NCBI RefSeq assembly: GCF_900451095.1 | Contig: NZ_UGHV01000001.1 | Span: 806,001-870,000, forward strand | DNA: 64,000 nucleotides | Direction: 5' to 3' | Source of the DNA: Helicobacter canis | Lineage (GTDB): Bacteria; Campylobacterota; Campylobacteria; Campylobacterales; Helicobacteraceae | Shown here: piece by piece, positions 61,894-64,000 of the stretch | Layout of the letters: each line of letters opens with the position of its first letter | Numbering within the stretch: the first letter of the stretch is position 1 | Notes under the pieces: model-generated | Told to the model about the DNA's origin: nothing | The model's database searches: none | Seen by the model: only the letters and a program-made list of their open reading frames with translations | Program-made: the position numbers and the translations under genes

Positions 61894-63030
61894 GTGTCGC
61901 TTTTCTCGCCACTGCAATACACACACAACGCCAAAACACAAATACAAAAAACCCTTAGCATAGGATTCTTACTTGCTAGCCTAATGACAAGTGCGCATAG
62001 TGGGGGCTTTATCCCTGATAATCACACTGCTTCTACACTGCATTCTCTAGGCGTTGGCGTGGAGTTTTTAAGCTCTTTGCACTCTAATGCTATCTTGCAA
62101 TCTGCTAGCACAGATACGCGATGGACACGCTTTGTGCAGCAATTTGATGCAAGCTATGAGTTTATCCCCATTATCCGCTCAATGATCGTGCAAGCGGGGA
62201 TTCCGCAGGAGTTTTTATTCCTAGCGATGGCGGAGTCTGGATTCTCATCAAGAGCATATAGCAAAAAACGCGCGGTAGGGATTTGGCAGTTTATGCCCTA
62301 TACGGCAAAGGATTTAGGGCTTGTGATAAACGACTATGTCGATGAGCGCAGAGATCCTATCAAAAGCACGCAAGCAGCGATCAAGTATTTGCAGTTTCTC
62401 TATAACGCCACAGGGCAGTGGTATCTCGCAGCAATGGCGTATAACTGCGGGCTTGGGCGACTCAAAAAGGCGATTGAACGCGCTGGAAGCAGTGAGCTAG
62501 AGGTGCTACTTGATGAGCGAGAAAAGTATCTACCCGGCGAGACGCGCCAATATATCCGCACGATATTGAGTATGTCCCTAGCCTTTAGCAACACGCAAAA
62601 AATGCAAGCCGTTGATAGAGAGTATCTCCTAAATCGAGGGGCATTTGATACCCTAGCCCAAGTGCAAATAAAGGGCGGCACACTGCTAGCAAGTATCGCA
62701 GCAGGAGCTGGAATGAGCCTAGCAGATATTAAAAAATACAATCGCCACTTAACTTATAATTTCCTCCCAAAATCAAGCAAGCAATACGCCATTTATATCC
62801 CTTATGATAGGCTCGCGCATTTTAAGCAAAACTACGATCCAAACGCGCTGCCTAGCGCGAACTTCATCTTTCACAAGGTCAAAAAGGGCGAGAGTCTTGC
62901 CTCCATTGCTAAGAAATATGGCATAAGTATGGAGGAGCTAAAACTTAGCAATAATTTCTCAAGCAAGCAAACAATCTTTGCCAATCAAAAAATAGTAATC
63001 CCCATATTGCAGCAAATCGCGCAAAACTAA
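61894..63030 (+). CDS. mltD: Membrane-bound lytic murein transglycosylase D
   Basis: The 378-residue protein has a signal peptide (first 35 or so residues). A lytic transglycosylase SLT domain has catalytic Glu in AESGFSSRA and GIWQFMPYTA, and YNCGLGRLKKAI follows. One C-terminal LysM peptidoglycan-binding repeat lies at about 326-372 (VKKGESLASIAKKYGIS). It cleaves glycan strands with 1,6-anhydro ends. The start is GTG, with AAGGAG five to eight bases upstream. RlpA, another septal transglycosylase, is encoded next. Confidence 0.93.
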   Translation: MSLFSPLQYTHNAKTQIQKTLSIGFLLASLMTSAHSGGFIPDNHTASTLHSLGVGVEFLSSLHSNAILQSASTDTRWTRFVQQFDASYEFIPIIRSMIVQAGIPQEFLFLAMAESGFSSRAYSKKRAVGIWQFMPYTAKDLGLVINDYVDERRDPIKSTQAAIKYLQFLYNATGQWYLAAMAYNCGLGRLKKAIERAGSSELEVLLDEREKYLPGETRQYIRTILSMSLAFSNTQKMQAVDREYLLNRGAFDTLAQVQIKGGTLLASIAAGAGMSLADIKKYNRHLTYNFLPKSSKQYAIYIPYDRLAHFKQNYDPNALPSANFIFHKVKKGESLASIAKKYGISMEELKLSNNFSSKQTIFANQKIVIPILQQIAQN

Positions 63031-63031
63031 A

Positions 63032-64000
63032 ATGACAGCACAAGCCCGCCCCATACTGCTACTACAAGCATTCAGTGCTATGATTCTAGGGCTTTTGGCT
63101 ATGCTTGGGATTTTAGGCTGTGCGAATGAAAGCGTATATCGCGGAGGGATTGGGGCATTTAGCGATTATGATAGCTTGCAGTCCTATCGCTCCACAAGCT
63201 CTCCTACGGCAAACTATATCAATCAAGCCTTTGGTGGCGATGTCTTCACGCTTGGGAAAAATGGCAGTAACTTTAGCGCGAGCAATGCCCCAAGTGATAG
63301 CTTCAGCGGGTCAAATGCTTCACTTCTGCGCGGTATGCGAGAGAGCGAAGCGATCCAAAGAGCGACTATGCGCCCTTACCAAATCGCTGGGAAGTGGTAT
63401 TACCCCACGCAGGTCAAAGTAGGCAAGACTTTTGATGGGATCGCTAGCTGGTATGGTCCAAACTTCCACGCCAAAGCCACTTCAAATGGCGAGACCTACA
63501 ATATGCACGCCCACACTGCTGCTAGCAAAACCCTGCCGATGAATACCATTGTAAAAGTCTTTAACAAAGACAATGGCAAGACAACGATTGTGCGTATCAA
63601 TGATCGCGGTCCATTTGTCGATGGACGCATAATCGATCTCTCCAACGCCGCAGCAAAGGACATTGATATGGTGCAAAAAGGCACGGCAAAGGTGCGTATA
63701 GAAGTCATAGGCTTTGGGGGCAAAGTCGATAAGCACTATCAAAACACCCTTAATGTCTCAAATGAAGCGATCCAAGATGAATTTGAAGTAGGGAGCGATG
63801 AGAGTCAAGCAGTCTCTGGGGGGTCATTTTCACTACAACTAGGCGTGTTTAAGCAAAAGGGTGGCGCGCAATCTACTAAGCAAAAATACAGCGACACAAA
63901 CTATAATGCCATAATCAAAGAGCAAGATGGCTTGTATAGGGTATTTTTACAAGGATTTCAAAGTGAAGAAGAAGCCCAAGACTTCGCCAAATCCCATAGT
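63032..64000 (+). CDS. rlpA: RlpA-like septal lytic transglycosylase lipoprotein, 3' end outside window
   Basis: The first 323 codons are present without a stop. A signal peptide ends in the lipobox ILGC (Cys30), so this is probably an outer-membrane lipoprotein. The double-psi beta-barrel RlpA domain (residues about 135-225) has GIASWYGPNFHAKATSNGE and RINDRGPFVDGRIIDLS, with the catalytic Asp and His positions of the family. The start of a C-terminal SPOR domain (GSFSLQLGVF) follows. It lies one base after mltD. Function: cleavage of denuded glycan strands, coordinated with division through SPOR. Confidence 0.92.
   Translation, partial: MTAQARPILLLQAFSAMILGLLAMLGILGCANESVYRGGIGAFSDYDSLQSYRSTSSPTANYINQAFGGDVFTLGKNGSNFSASNAPSDSFSGSNASLLRGMRESEAIQRATMRPYQIAGKWYYPTQVKVGKTFDGIASWYGPNFHAKATSNGETYNMHAHTAASKTLPMNTIVKVFNKDNGKTTIVRINDRGPFVDGRIIDLSNAAAKDIDMVQKGTAKVRIEVIGFGGKVDKHYQNTLNVSNEAIQDEFEVGSDESQAVSGGSFSLQLGVFKQKGGAQSTKQKYSDTNYNAIIKEQDGLYRVFLQGFQSEEEAQDFAKSHS

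Overview
The window is chromosomal DNA from a member of the genus Helicobacter (Campylobacterota). The lineage call rests on genes found mainly or only in this group: the DnaA-binding protein HobA, a UPF0763/DUF2603 protein, the cbpA-hspR-rarA heat-shock operon, the rppH-lysC-hobA-holB-folP block and the fliK-flgD-flgE block. The tatD / mltD / rlpA and ribE / flhX neighbourhood is also arranged as I remember it from H. pylori. Base composition looks moderately GC (mid-40s by eye), above H. pylori. Complete tryptophan (trpE-trpG-trpD) and proline (proB-proA) genes fit a less reduced, animal-associated species.

Layout. 1-4832: the 5' part of gpsA, then an argF / UPF0763 / hemN / glcF-like operon. 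4866-8430: an AT-richer defence island holding an EcoRV-like restriction-modification pair, a Phd/Doc-like toxin pair and what look like two ends of a broken type IIG restriction-methylation gene. 8446-11973: DUF779, thiol peroxidase, alcohol dehydrogenase and aldehyde dehydrogenase. 12153-21281: one long leftward operon, rppH-lysC-hobA-holB-folP-asmA-like-proB-proA. 21376-26858: a Na/Pi cotransporter, a tiny Sel1-repeat ORF, purB, and a second restriction-modification pair whose endonuclease is frameshifted. 26903-31366: a vWA-like orphan and rarA / small ORF / hspR / cbpA. 31439-37391: a degenerate trypsin-like exported protein, cyclophilin, acyltransferase, a PilM/PilN/PilO-like trio, a metallophosphoesterase and tRNA-Ser. 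37536-44797: trpEGD and a phase-variable MBOAT O-acyltransferase with its DltD/SGNH-like partner. 44835-52190: recG, a repeat-filled gap, and flgE-flgD-fliK. 52429-64000: gtrA, rdgB, an MFS exporter, ttcA, thrB, a DMT permease, a TolC-family protein, NlpC/P60, flhX, ribE, tatD, mltD and the 5' part of rlpA.

The most striking feature is a mosaic of short dispersed repeats, placed both between genes and, in frame, inside at least seven protein genes: the glcF-like gene, the type IIG remnant, folP, rarA, a metallophosphoesterase, the MBOAT gene and nlpC/P60. They fall in interdomain or loop positions and avoid stops on both strands. Four motif classes recur: A, a 14-mer around AAAAGTGGATTCTA and its complement; B, palindromes running from GTCATTGCGAG to GGCAATCC; C, about 100-bp units containing AAGTCTTATCTCC; D, GCAGGTTTCTTTAG units. 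This resembles the Rickettsia palindromic elements in logic and is the best candidate here for an under-described system. A further element of about 190 bp with 16-bp terminal inverted repeats occurs twice in opposite orientation.

Together the genes cover amino-acid biosynthesis (Arg, Pro, Thr, Trp, aspartate family), heme, folate, riboflavin and purine synthesis, DNA replication and repair (HobA, HolB, RarA, RecG), flagellar hook assembly, and cell-envelope and peptidoglycan work (MltD, RlpA, NlpC/P60, MBOAT). Three restriction-modification loci, one intact, one frameshifted and one fragmentary, point to active gain and loss of DNA-defence genes.
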